Source of the DNA: Dipteronia dyeriana
Taxonomy: Eukaryota; Streptophyta; Magnoliopsida; Sapindales; Sapindaceae
Length of the DNA stretch: 64,000 nucleotides
Assembly: GCA_032871835.1 (NCBI GenBank)
Contig: CM065297.1
Location: 71,659,253 to 71,723,252, forward strand
Direction of reading: 5' to 3'
This document shows, in pieces, positions 46,857 through 59,030 of this stretch. A program made the position numbers and the translations under genes. Numbering within the stretch: the stretch's first letter is position 1; each line of letters opens with the position of its first letter. A model generated the notes under the pieces. That model was not told the origin of the DNA and did not search any database. It was given only the letters and a program-made list of their open reading frames with translations.

Positions 46857-49035
46857 CTAAGGTATACAAAATTGATCAAAAAGATCAACCAAATAGCACT
46901 GTTCGACCAAACTATATATATAAACCTGTATTGGTCGAAATCAGGACGAAGAACCAATTCAGGCTAAATACATTGGATGTCCCAAAAAAGAAAGGATCGA
47001 TCTATAAGAAAGATCGGCCAAAAAGAAAATATATGTGGGTGTAAATAAAGCATTGTCAGCTCAAGAGTCGACTAGGTGTGAAAGCACTCTCAGCGATCCA
47101 CCCTTTTAGAAAAAGAAAAGGGGTAAATACTTTTCTGTTTAAATTACTTTTCTATTGAGTTTAAAATATGCAAGTACAAAACTTCAATGGGCAAGTGCAT
47201 GTAGAAGAAGTAAGGAAACTTTCAAATGCTAGATCAGAGCCACTTGGGCCGAACACTTTGAGATTGGCTTGGTTCACTGAAAATCAAGTAAAAACCCCAA
47301 AGGTTGGTATAAACTTAAATACGGTCAGGATCCCTGAGGTACAAAATAAACACTCAGGTTGCCTTGAGCCAAAGCCTGAATCATTCTGTTAGCCGAGCGA
47401 GCCTCTAGAACAATTTGCAAGCAGTACCAAAGCCAGAGAGCAATTGCAAAAAGAACCAATAATGGTTAAAATCAAATACAAAAAGATCGATAAAAAATAT
47501 TTACAAGAAAGAACAACAAAAATGAAGATCGATCTATAAGAAAGATTGGCTAAAAAGAAGACTGAAGGATCTAACCTATGAGAAAAATATCAGGGAGATC
47601 CAGGGCGAACACTCGGAATGTCCCCGTCTAAAAAAAAACTTTACTCGGGCCCATAAACAAGGTAAAAAGTTTACTCGGACCGACCAACAAAGGGAAACGA
47701 GCTTATGTGCCTAAAACATGGTTTCTACACTGCACATCGACATCAACTCAAATGACGACTATGCTAGGGGGTAGATTCCGAGCAACATGAATCCCTAGAG
47801 AACAAGAGCACCAAACTCACCATAAATATTTATATATGGCAGTGGCCTAGAGGGTGGATACTAAGAAGCACGATCTCCACAGAGCGCCAACTTACCTTCC
47901 CGAGAGCAACAACATCTACCACATTTTTCTCCGCTTGTGACGAAAGACGTTACTCAGAGGTACCCTAAGCAAGTTCAAGCTGTCTTGAGCCTTAAAACTT
48001 CAAAAGATCATCGGAACATGCCTCTATAGGATATTCTGTGCGGCTATAAAAGCATTATGGAATACTACATTAGGAAGAAAACGCAAGAAAGATAAGAACA
48101 TGATGGTGGTGAGAAAAGTGCTCGTGCAAAGGGACCACAATGAAAACAAGCGAAGCAAAAAAAAAGAGGGGGTTGAAACGTGGTGAACAAAAAAAATGAC
48201 GCTTAAATGACCGAGTGAAGTATTAAAAAGTTGGGACCTCCTCGGAATAAAGTGACTTCAAAGCACCTGAGTATCAAATCTTAAGTGCCAATCTATTCAG
48301 CTCGCTCTGGCAGTTCAACTCACCATATCTATTCATCTCGGGGAATAACTTAACACGTCATTGTTATTCCATTCAGCTCGTTGGCTCTTTACCTCTTAAA
48401 AAAAAGGCCAAGCTTATCCCATTGCATGGCTAGTTAAAAAAAAAGATCTCAAAAATCAAGGCTCATGGAGACAACAGTTCATCAAACACGATTAGAACCA
48501 AATGCAAGTAAGAATTTTCAATTATGTTTATGCAAACAAAGTGCTTTTCTGATTGCAGGAATACTAGTTAGAAGGCCTTAAAGAAGAAAGGTATACCACG
48601 TACCAAATCTATATAGCATAGAAGTGCACACTTGGCCATTACTGAAGACAAGGCAAAAATTATAAGAAAGGAAGAGTTAAAGGAGATATCTAAGTCCCCC
48701 ATCTCAACATTTCTTTCGGCACCTCCCGCAAGAGAGCCACAAAAAAAAATCAGAAGCTGATCACTTAAAAAATGACTGATCATTAGGTGATTAGACATGG
48801 CCAGACCAGACCAGGTGCAAGTTCATTTCACGGTAAATTATCAAAAGGCATCTTAGTGACTTGATCTATATCCCAAAGACACTGACAAATTTAAAAATGT
48901 ATCTCAGCAACATAACCTGTCTTGAAGATTATCAGTTTGCAAGAGTAAAAAAATCAAAAAATCAAAAATCAAAGAACTTTTCAAATCCCCTTCGTCGAGT
49001 CGTCCAGAACTCATCTCGCGGATTTGAGGTGGTAT

Positions 49036-49744
49036 TGTTATATGTGTTTTTCTTCAGCATGACATGCCATCGAAGGTTGCGGGTAATGCGAAAATATAGT
49101 GATTCCACATCATCAAAAGTTAACCAGTCAACGAGAAGGACATTGGCCAATGACATGTCATTAAGAAAATTAATATGGAAGTTAGAAACGTATGCGCCAA
49201 GTAAAGCCGTCCAGTAAAAGGAGTCTTAATGAGTGAAGATCTCTACTCAACGATATCTACTAGGCCAAACAAGAAATATGACCTTATCAAGATATGTCGT
49301 ATCCGGCGAAGATTCACTTAGATACTAAATCTATGAATCATAATCCAATAAGAGAATATTTCTATTTCCTCTTCAGTATTATAGAATTCTAATCAGGAAG
49401 AAACTCATAGCTTCCAGAAGTATAAACACCAAACAGGAAATAAGTTCTAAACGGACTATATTACTAGAATCCTACAAAGATTCTAATTAATGAATCCACC
49501 ACTCGTACGACAATAACTATGGCAATCCTAGATTGAACCATATAAATACAACCATGTATTCATGATAATAGAACAAGGTCATCATCAACAATTTACACTT
49601 AGATGAGAAGGATGATCATTAGGAACATGAGCAATCATGTGAGAGAAAAGTGAGTATTGAGTGTTGTAATTATTCTATTCATAGTGGATCTTTTCTCGCC
49701 GTCACCAACACCGTGGATGTTTCCCTGTCTTAGATTTTACCACG
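49036..49744 (+). repeat. 3' LTR of element D, truncated
   Basis: It begins TGTTATATGTG and follows the 5' LTR, including the CATATAAATAC box near 49540, up to TTTTACCACG at 49744. The remaining part of the 5' LTR (from about 41309 to 41500) is absent, and unrelated sequence starts abruptly. Confidence 0.85.
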
Positions 49745-50253
49745 TTTGGAGGCTCGTTCACTTTATGATATGCTCATGTCTGAACCAATCTTACCAACAT
49801 TTGGAGACTCCTTCACTTTACGATGTGCTACTGTCTGAACCACTCGATTTTCATCGCTATCTCCCGGGACTGGTAACTGCATGTAGGTGCGTCACGGTCT
49901 CAGGAACTTGAATGGAGGATGTAGAGAGAAACCTTGACGAAACTCTTTCTTCGATATCAGTACACAACCCTTACACGTTTTCACTAATATCTCCTTTTTA
50001 ATATCAAGCAACACTTGCATTGATATCTCATTTAATATCAATATCAATTCACTCATGTAATGAATGCAATTTGCATCTCATGCAAAACCATTGACAATTG
50101 CGTTTTTATCAGGTAAGGTGATCTCACGTAAGACAAACACCAATTTCATCTCATGCAAATTGAATCTCACGCCTTGTGTTTCATGTGTTTGTTTTTTATT
50201 AATTCACGTACACATGTATTTGCATCTATATTGATTCTGATACTTGTGTATTA

Positions 50254-50306
<53 letters not shown>

Positions 50307-51659
50307 TGATAAAACTCATCAATTTAAATCTTTTAGGATATCTCATATCTCTAAAGATATTAATCAATTTGTTTTAAATTCAAACTCTTTAAATTCAAGA
50401 ATTAAATATCTAATTTAATAAAAATAAAATAATCAAATTATCTTATCTTTAAAAATTAAATATCAATCAACACCCTCCAACTAATGATTATTTACACAAT
50501 TAAATATTCTAATTTTTTAATTAACATAATCATTATCATTCATTAATTAAATAATCTCATTATTCAATTAATTCCCAAATAAATACGTGTCACTTTCGTA
50601 ATACAATTAATTGAACAATCCAATTAATTTACATTGACCCGTGTTACCTAAATCGATCGGGCTAGCAAGGGGACCTAATGGACCCACAGTATTTTGAGCT
50701 CCAATAATCATCGGAATCATTAATTAACCTCTTTAATTAATATTTCTTGATTATTAACTCCGGTGTTATTCCACTAAAAACCCGAAGCTGCACTATCTCA
50801 ACTGTAGACGCTTTTACATAGTCCGATACAACTCGGTGTCCATCGATATAGCTATTACATATGGTGTGATCCTCCATAGTAGTTCATAATTAGAGCTGGG
50901 TCATAATGTTCGTTATACCCCCTAATTACATATATCCTTTAAGTACCGTTGATTCTATAATGAACAATAAATCCTATTTCCTCACGAAATTAGGAAAGCG
51001 CTCATATTGTCCAAGCCCCGAATCAACCCTTAAGGGAACTACCATATATTTCTCACAAGGAGTGGATTCCACTATTGTGTACAAACCTTCTCAGCCACAA
51101 GCCAAACCGCAATCCCAACATACAGAGTATATTGATCAGAAAATGCATCTGACCTCACTCATGGTATATTAAAGACCACGATTTAACCTGAAGGAGTCTA
51201 TAAGACATTCAGGATTAAGATCATCCATATATAGCCATCATTAGTTGATATATATGAATCTCATCGGTAAACGGATCTTGGTGAGAGATTCATATAGATC
51301 ATGACCTAGACCTATATGATCACATCATACAAGGTGTCTCCATTCTTATATCTCCATATGAATGATTCAGGATAGAATCACTGTACATTACGGAATGGAT
51401 CGCAACTATAGACTAACCACAAATAAAGTACACAGCTTTATTTGCTATCTATGGACTCTTTAGATTGCACGTTTCTTACCGTATCCATCCGTATATGACA
51501 CTCATATATACAGTTCGAGATTACATCCGACAATCTTGGATGTTAAATATATGCATAAGTTATAAAATAAACAACACAACAAGAATGAATTGAACTTTTC
51601 CTTTTATTTATTTCATAAATCCATTTACATATTATATCTTTAGGGCATAAACCCCAACA
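49745..51659 (-). repeat. Copia-type LTR on the minus strand, left border uncertain
   Basis: On the minus strand the segment starts TGTTGGGGTTTATGCCC at 51659, a start typical of a widespread plant Copia LTR. The LTR continues leftwards without a coding domain. No primer site or coding region flanks it, so it is a solo or truncated LTR. The right flank is TATAG; no matching duplication was found on the left, where the LTR end cannot be fixed. The leftmost 170 bp (two diverged copies of a TTTGGAG(G/A)CTC…CACTTTA unit near 49746 and 49799) may be LTR or other sequence. Confidence 0.55.
50260..50301. repeat. (TA)n microsatellite
   Basis: An uninterrupted run of TA lies inside the reverse-oriented LTR. 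Confidence 0.9.
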
Positions 51660-53767
51660 TATAGAAGCTACAGAACACATCAATATGGAACCTAAAAACA
51701 ATCATATAAAAAGCAGTTCCAAAATAACCAATTACTGACCAAAGAAACCAAACTATATCAACATATAAGTCGATTTAGCTGATAACAAATAATTAAAAGG
51801 ACAAAAAAGAACTTGAAAACAAAAATCTAAACTTCAAAAGAAATATATAATATGTTTAAATCTAAAACCGAAGAATATAACATAAAAACCAAGATCTACA
51901 AAAAAAACAAAGAACTAAACTAATAAATTGATGCTACTACAAGGATTTGAATTGAAATGAAAAAAAACGAAAATTTTAAAAAAATACACTTGAAATTCTT
52001 ATATAATTAAAAAAATACTCTTGAAATCAAAATTTTAATTCTAAAACAGAGAAGAAAGCCAAGATATAAATATAAAAAAGAGAAAATAACAGTAAACAGA
52101 TGTGTATGAAATAAAATAAATAAAATAAATCTAAAATCCAGATCTAATTAAAAAAATACTCTTCAAATCGAAATTTTAATTCTAAAATAGGGAAGAAAAC
52201 CAAGATATAAATCTGAAGAAGAGAAAATAACAGTAATCAAATGTGGATGAAATAAAATAAATCTAAAATCCAGATCTCAGGAAAAGAAAGGGGAATCTAT
52301 TTATTAAAAAATCCACATGCAATCATCACATAATAACCTCAAAACAAGAAATAAAGGATATCCGATTTTGGGAATCAAAGACCTCATATATGTAAATAGG
52401 ATATCTAAAAATACAAACCGGTGATGAAATCTGAAGAAGAGAGGAAGGAATTGGTCTAGGTGATTTTAGAGGGATTTCGACATGGATTTTGTGTCGTTTT
52501 GGTAAGAAAGTGCAGAGAAATCATAGGATTTAAAGGTGGAGTTTGATGAGAGAGAAGAGATTTGGGCGAGTTTGAGATATCAGGATATTTGATGTTTCAG
52601 TTGATTTTTTTTTTAAAGGAAAGCATTTATAACTAGGGTTATCTCACACAGTCCACGAAATGGGTAAAAAAAAAATTAACAGGTCAAAATTCAATTATCA
52701 ATTCAAGATGGTTTGGGTTTCAAAAAGGATGGTCTGACCCAAATTAGGTTGGAAAGAAATATTGACCAAAGCATTTTGGGTCAAAAGGAAATCAACTAAG
52801 GTATTTTCCGGGCTACATAATTCTTGGTTAAAACATTTTCTGGCCCAAATATTTTTTCACGCCCAAAGAGATGATGATGCTGATAATGATGATGATAATA
52901 TTAATAAATTTAATAATAATCATAATAATAATAATAATACATTTTAAAAATAATAGTAATAATAAACTTTGATAATAATAATAATAATAATAATAGTATG
53001 CAGTAATAATAATAATATTTTTAAATTTTAAAAATAATAATATAATGATAATTGCCACGTGTCACAATTCTATTGGTTAATTTAATATATATAAAAAATA
53101 TATCAAAACCGGAAGTTACACCGTCGATTTTTGGGAAAGATAACCGTAACCGAACCGTCCAGAAATCAGTTTCCAACTGGTTTTGTAGCCGATAGTTACA
53201 GTTAGATTTTGGTTACGGTTATGGATGGACGATTTTGAATGGTTTAACTGAACCGTAGACACCTCTAGAAAAAGGTAATTCAACAGTTCGAAGAAAAGAA
53301 AATGGAAACCCCTGACTCCATATTACTTACATCTAAAACTCTATTTACTACTATATTTTATTATTTGATAGTAACCATTTAATTTAATTTTATAGGTTTT
53401 ATTTAAATTATATAATATTATATTATTGTTGATGTTGAGTGGTTCCTGGGCTATTATATATATTTGGAGAAAGTCTTCAATGTGACGGTCTCATTACCGT
53501 TTGGTGAGACCGTTTAATGAGATTGCACAATATATTTGGCTTAATTGCAATGATACTTAATAGTTTATTGACACTATCTAATGTGTTCTTTGTTTATAGG
53601 TTAAACAAGTGTTGACTTTGACAAAAAAGTTTCGTTGGCTTTGGTAAAAAATTGTAGATACTATATGAGGTTAGCTATTTAAACCATAATACTTTTATTA
53701 TTTTTGTTAACTAATTTCAGGATATGTCATTTTCTTTTTCTATGTGAAATTGTTTTTATTTATTTAT
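51660..53767. other. AT-rich non-coding stretch with tandem duplication and AAT repeats
   Basis: No gene is supported. A segment starting AATTAAAAAAATACTCTT at about 52008 is repeated in tandem from about 52146 (unit roughly 135 bp). A-T-rich trinucleotide repeats (AAT/ATG) lie at about 52868-53040. At 53110-53270 several AACCGTAACCGAACCG-type motifs in both orientations, ending GTAGACACCTCTAG, resemble a hAT terminus, but no partner end was found. A hairpin GACGGTCTCA…TGAGACCGT lies near 53484-53512. Confidence 0.45.
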
Positions 53768-54290
53768 TGTTGACGGGAAATTTGATCGAGATGAGAAATT
53801 CTTGTTAACACCCTCGAGACCACTACAACGAAAGTGGTGGCCGGGGTCGGTACCGTTGGTTCCCGACCTGTTTAAGAGGTAGACGAAAAGCTGATTGGTA
53901 AATGGGAGCTTTATTATTGATATATTGCTTTAAAGTACAAATCGCTCTCTTTTATGCTCACAGTCTCTCGAAGGTGTAGGGTGGTGGCAACTCGGTGCCT
54001 GTCGAATAGTGGAAATGAAGGTAGCCGTGTTTTGAGTAAAGAATTTAGGCTTTCCCCCATGCCTCTGTATTTTTTGTACGTATATCTATTCTTGTAGGTT
54101 GTTCTATGTTTTTCTTCCTTTTGTATCTGTCCTCATCCTGGTTGCGCCTGACTTGTTTTCTGGTAGTCTTGAAGCCGAGCCGGCCTTCCCTGCTTCAGCG
54201 GGGTGACTTTACGACTTTTTCGGGCTTCATGATTGTCGATTATGGGTGAAAAATTTCTCTTTGACCACTGGCCAAATTTCACTATTAACA
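53768..54290 (-). repeat. 3' LTR of element C (left)
   Basis: It starts TGTTGACGGGAAATTT and ends ACTATTAACA on the plus strand, and is collinear with 61620-62143. On the minus strand the purine-rich AGTTAGGGGACTTC just before it is the likely polypurine tract. Confidence 0.9.
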
Positions 54291-54659
54291 GAAGTCCCCT
54301 AACTTGAATACCGGTGGTAGAGTTGGGGTTGGAGTCAGATTCTTTGTTTAATTGAGAAAGTTTTCCGCAATAAAAAAAATTAATGAGGTCAAAATTTTCT
54401 CATTAATTACCCAATATTTGAATTTGAAACCGAGTGTTATTAGAAGAAAAACGGCTGCAATACGGCTCCAGGTGATCTTCCCTAGGATATCGCCGATAAT
54501 CCTCTATTTATGCCCGGTCTGACCGTCACTTCTTTCATACTTCCTCAAATCTCAAATTTTCAAATTTCTTCTTCCCTGTTTTCTCTACTGAATTCCCTAC
54601 TTGCCTCCGCTTACTTTCCTACTTGCCTCCGCTTACTTCCAAGTCTTCTTTACTCATCA

Positions 54660-57193
54660 ATGTCGACTTCCACAGATAGTGTTGATGTATTGGTTGAGGG
54701 CTCCAGAGGCCCTAACCTAGCTTCTAGCAAACGGGTGCGAGGGATTTCAAGAGATGAGGAATCTTCCCCGCTCCGCCAGCGCCGTCATTCTAACAGGAAC
54801 GTCTCTATCGGCTCTGGCATTTTGAACCAGCCTGACAATCCTCTGAACCTAGTCGACGAAGACTCTGATGTCGGGGAGAAAGTCGATGTGGTCGGGAGGG
54901 CTCAAGTCGTAGTGGCGGAGCTTTCTTCAATGGTAACCCTTCCTTTCGAACCCATGGTCATCCCTAACTCCACTGTCAACCCTCAATCGATCGACCGTCT
55001 TCGGGACAAGTATGTTTTTCCTAACACTGTTTCCCTAACTGTCCCCCATCGAAATTACGATGTTTTTAGCCGGCCCAAAAGAGTGCTCCCTATCCACGTC
55101 GTAGCTTTTGAGAGCGGGGTGAGGCTTTTTCTTTACCCCACCCTTCGGCGGGCTCTCAATGCCCTTCAGCTGGCTCCGCTTTAACTGACGCCCTGCTTCT
55201 GGAGGCATCTAGTCTGCTTCCTTGTATTGTGGAGGGAGCAATACGAGCTGAGCAGCATAACTAGAGAGCCCGGGGCTGAGGAGCTTGCCTTCCTTTTCCA
55301 GATAGGTAGCCTTGCTGGGGTTTCACGAGGCCAATTCTATGCCAAGGCCAATAATAGGCTCAACTTTATCATCCCCGGGGCTTCAAAGAAGGACCCTGCT
55401 TGGAAATAGGAATGGGTTCTGGCGGGGAGAGACTAGGGGAGCATGGGGTCAGGATTCCTTGCCCGCTGAGTCTGAAGCCGTGCTGAAGACCATCATGGCT
55501 CAAAACTACTTGAATCTAAAGTTTCCAACCGCCGACCTCTTCGATCCCCACAGGGTAAACAGGTACCTGCGGATATCCGGTGCTACCCCTCGTAAGTATC
55601 TCGATCTATCTTGTTTTTATTTTTTTTATTGGATAGTTCAGTTATGATGATCTTGATTTCTCTCTCTAACAGTGTTTGTTATTGCTCCTGCTTCTCGCGA
55701 AGCCTGGCAAGCTGGGATACCTCATTCCCCTTCTAGACAGTCCTCGGGAGCTCTCTCGGCTGTTCCAAAGAAAAGGGGATCAACCACTAAGGCAGCTACC
55801 CTACTCATTCTTTCCCCCTTACCTTCCCAAGTGAAATCCAAGATGGCACTTCTTGTATCTCGGGCGGCAAAGACTCTAAGCCGAAGAGGGTCTGTCTCCC
55901 AAGTCGCCAATAAGTAGGCTCCTGTCCCCTTACTAGTAGTCTCTGCTTTAACCGATGCTCCCCGAGTCACATTATCCCTCTCTGTTGATCCGGTTGTAAC
56001 CCGGGCAGTTGAGGTTCCCAGAGAGCTCGATACCGATATTCCTGAGGTCGCCCCTTCTCGCCCCAACCAACAATCTAGCACGACGGGTCAGGACGAGGTC
56101 CTGAAGCAATTTGTTGCATCCTGTCCAGGCGACAGGCTTTCTAGGATGACCGCGATGCTCGTGGACATCATGATTACCAAAGGGTCTGCCCTTCTAGCCG
56201 AGGTAACCGTCGCTTTCACTTCTTCATTCAGCATTTTGATTTGTCATTTTCTAACATGATTTTCCTTTGTAGGCTTTCAAGTTTCAAGTGGCCATGGGGC
56301 ATCAGGTAGCCTTCTTCAGTGATCGGGAAGCCAAGGCTGAGGCTGAAACTGAGCGAGCTATAGGGTTGCTTGCTCGGGCTCAGACCCTGGTCCAGGAGAT
56401 GACCTCCAGACAATAAGGAATAGAAACACAGCTAGCTGAGCTTCAATGCGACCATGAGAGGTTGAAAGAGGCTTTTGATTAGGAGACTCTCAGGTCGAAG
56501 CGGAGGGCTAGCCAACGGGATGACTGGAGGGGAGAGGCGAAGGCCTTGGAGGTTTAGTACCAAACCTTGCAGGCTCAAATTACCCAGCTTCAGGCCGAGG
56601 TGGAGGCCTATTTTAACGAGGGGTTCTTCTATGCCTCTTATCAGGTTGCAAAGGCTCTTCCTCCCCAATTCGATCTCTCCAGTATCGCTGGCGGGGATAG
56701 AGAAGAGGTCATGTCACGGGCTGCAGAGATGTCTCGCCCTGAAAATGATGGAGCTTTTTTTTCTTGGGAGGGAGCTGGGAAGCAGTTGAAGGTGCCAGAT
56801 CTGCCTTCTCATGTTCCAGCCTTTCCAGCATCTGGTCCTAGTCAATCCTCGAAGGGGGTTCACAACGAGGAGCTAGAATGAGGCCTTGCTGAAGCCCGAG
56901 ATCCCCCCGTAGTGCTCTCATGAGTGGAGTCAACAGAAGGCGGGAACGTGTCTGAGTCGGTGGCCAACCTTCTTGATGCAGCTATATAGCCTGAAGTTAT
57001 GGCGGTGATCAATGAAATCATGGAGGAGGATCCTGTTGACCCCGAGGCAGCCGGGGCTGACCCTTAAGAGGAGGTGGCGGAGGTGGCAGATGCAGCCTAC
57101 CAGGACGAGATGCGTCTAGAGATGGGAGTAGGGGGCGATGTTCATTCTGTGGAGGATGAGGCTGGAAGTCCTTGGAAAGATGAAAAAGCTTGA
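54660..57193 (+). pseudogene. Antisense ORF of element C, with two introns
   Basis: From ATG at 54660 (MSTSTDSVDVLVEGS) the frame passes an acidic Ser-rich region and a conserved block (HVVAFESGVRLFLYPTLRR…) resembling the plant domain called putative gypsy type transposon protein. A TAA at 55182 interrupts it, then EQYELSS…GSLAGVSRGQFYAK continues in the same frame, with more breaks near 55407. A phase-1 intron at 55592-55672 (GTAAGT…AACAG) and a phase-0 intron at 56203-56272 (GTAACC…TTGTAG) follow. The last exon is rich in Ala, Glu and Gln, like a coiled coil, with stops near 56414, 56480, 56557 and 56879, and ends at TGA 57191-57193. The protein's role is unknown. It matches element A in exon order, intron positions and coiled-coil end. 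Confidence 0.72.
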
Positions 57194-57785
57194 GTTCTCT
57201 CCAATGTAATCTATTTTGAATACCCGGAAAAGGGGGTGGGCATCCCATCTTCAATTGTGTTTGCCATTTTATTATTGCTTTTGTAGCCTGGAATCAAGGA
57301 TTGGGCCCCCCATGCTTGTTGTAGCATTGTTGGGGGATAGGCTCCCTTACTTGATAATAAAATTTTAATCTCAAATCTAACTCTGGATTGCATGTACTTG
57401 CTTGATCTCCCTCTAGGTCCAGCATTTGAAACAAACTATCTTGGGGGAACAACAGGATAAGGGAACTATTTAATCGTGAAAATGGACAGTTAGTGTCGGG
57501 CTTCCTGACCACCGAGTTTCGCAGCTCAATTTCCTTAGTCGATAGTCCCTTTGTTGGATTGTAGGCCTGTTATGGTGAGTGACCACGTATCAAGAAAAAA
57601 ATAGTGATCAGCAATAATCAGAATATTTAGAGATTAAGTAAATCGAGCCCTCCATCCCCGAGCCCTTTTGAGGGGCTGTATCCCGAGTAGAACATTAAGT
57701 AAAGAACTGTTTAGCCCATTCTTAGGCTCGGGATTAGGAGGGCTTCCGCACTTTCAAGCTCGATTCCTTCTTGGGGGGAGTGGTA
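57194..57785. other. Element C spacer between antisense ORF and tandem array
   Basis: No coding domain was recognised. A CCCGAG-rich section at about 57650-57740 may be diverged sequence related to the neighbouring array. Confidence 0.45.
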
Positions 57786-58308
57786 GCCCGACCAAAGCAT
57801 CAAGAGGGCTATCTAGCTATCTCTTGGTCTCGAGGTCTGGATGGTAACTATGCTCTTACACTCGGATCATTTTTGGGGGTGGTAGCCCAACCAAGGCATC
57901 AAGAGGGCTATCTAGCTATTTCCTAGTCTCGAGATCTGGATGGCAACTATGCTCTTACACTCAGATCCTTCTTGGGGGTGGTAGCCCGACTAAGGCATCA
58001 GGAGGGCTATCTAGCTATTTCTTGGTCTTGAGATCTGGATGACAACTATGCTCTTACACTCAGATCCTTCTTGAGGGTGGTATCCCGACCAAGGCCTCAG
58101 GAGGGCTATCTAGCTATTTTCTGATCTCGAGATCTGGATGGCAACTATTCTCTTATACTCAGATCCATCTTGGGGGTGGTAGCCCGACCAAGTCATCAGG
58201 AGGGCTATCTAGCTATTTCCTTGTCTTGAGATCTGGATGTCAACTATGGTCTTACACTTAGACCTTTCTCGGCGGGGGGTAGTGCCCCGCCGAGGCATCA
58301 GGAGTGGC
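57786..58308. repeat. 99-bp tandem repeat array in element C
   Basis: Units start with GCCCGACCAA or variants at 57786, 57885, 57984, 58083, 58182 and 58284, four exact 99-bp steps followed by a 102-bp step. Each unit contains GAGGGCTATCTAGCTAT, GTCTCGAGATCTGGATGG, CAACTATGCTCTTACACTC and a CTT(C)TTGGGGGTGGTA end. The array stops at a homopolymer of G. Tandem repeats between pol and the 3' LTR are described for some Tat-lineage elements. Confidence 0.88.
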
Positions 58309-58330
58309 GGGGGGGGGGGGGGGGGGGGGG
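58309..58330 (+). repeat. Homopolymer of 22 G
   Basis: An uninterrupted G-run ends the tandem array. It can adopt quadruplex structure and is prone to length error. Confidence 0.9.
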
Positions 58331-58521
58331 CTTCCCCAGCTTACCCCTGGTCTTGAGGCGATAACGTCAAAACTTTCCATGTAGACCCAAATCATTGTAG
58401 AATATAGTTGAAGAAGAAGTAAACAAGAAAGCAGTCTTTATTGATATGAAGGGTGGAGTACATTATTATCGGAAAAAATAAAAGAAGCTAGTCGGAGGTC
58501 GTCTGCTCCTGAGTCCCCTGT

Positions 58522-59030
58522 TCAAGGGTAGAATTTCCTTAGGTGATCCGTATTCCAAGTATGGTCGATGAGTCGGCCATCCATATCCTCGAGCTTGTAC
58601 GCCCCATTACAGATCGTCATCTTTATTAGGTAGGGTCCTTCCCAGTTAGGCCCTAGGACCTAGTCTGACCTCTTCCTGGTGTTCAACATCACTTTCCTGA
58701 GGACTAGATCCTCTTCTTTGAAGCTTCGGGCTTTAACCCTCATGTTGAAGTACCTGGCAATCCTGCATTGGTAGATCGCTACCTTCTCAGCTATCCGATC
58801 TTGCTTTTCCTCTAGGAGGTCCAAGCTAGCTCAGAGCTTGCTTTCATTGCTCCCTGGTTCGAATCGTTGGACTCTAAAGGAGGTCAACTTATGCTCTATA
58901 GGTAGGACTGCTTCGACCCCGAAGGCCCACGAGCAGGGCGTTTCCTCGATAGCTATTCTCCTTGTAGTGCGGTAAGCCCAGAGGACCTCGGAAAGCTCCT
59001 ATACCCATCTACCTTTCTTCGTATTTCCAT
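58522..59030 (-). pseudogene. C-terminal integrase remnant of element C
   Basis: On the minus strand the segment reads ELSEVLWAYRTTRRIAIEE, then an MRVKARSFKEEDLVLRKV block and NWEGPYLIKMTI, ending HTWNTDHLRKFYP with a TGA at 58524-58522. These are the C-terminal half of Gypsy integrase. The catalytic core that should precede it is missing; it is joined directly to sequence that follows protease. One in-frame stop lies near 58997. Confidence 0.8.

Larger units (their letters stand above)
40592..49744 (+). mobile_element. LARD-like LTR retrotransposon D with non-coding interior
   Basis: A 909-bp 5' LTR (40592-41500), a Gypsy-style primer site, about 7.5 kb of interior and a truncated second LTR copy (49036-49744) in the same orientation define the element. 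The interior holds no recognisable gag, protease, integrase, polymerase or RNase H motif on either strand; the longest frames are short and repeat-derived. LTRs of this size around a long non-coding interior fit the LARD class of non-autonomous elements. LTR motifs (GTTTTACCACGTAAAAC, GTGGATGTTTCCC, the end CACCGTCAACA) recall element A, so a Tat-like autonomous partner is plausible. Tandem arrays occur at 41816-42345, 44548-44717 and 46566-46856. Confidence 0.72.

Noticed and set aside
46476..46860. ORFs of 91-101 codons on both strands with Ile/Leu/Arg repeats
   Set aside because: They come from the 80-bp near-palindromic tandem repeat; the same pattern is open on both strands.
49745..51659. 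A full Copia element on the minus strand
   Set aside because: Only one LTR-like segment is present, without coding domains, primer site or partner LTR.
53110..53270. hAT-like terminus with AACCGTAACCG motifs and CACCTCTAG end
   Set aside because: No matching inverted end or 8-bp duplication was found, so no element could be bounded.
57650..58330. Possible CRISPR-like array in the 99-bp repeats
   Set aside because: Whole units are repeated without unique spacers and the surroundings are a plant retrotransposon; this is an ordinary tandem array.
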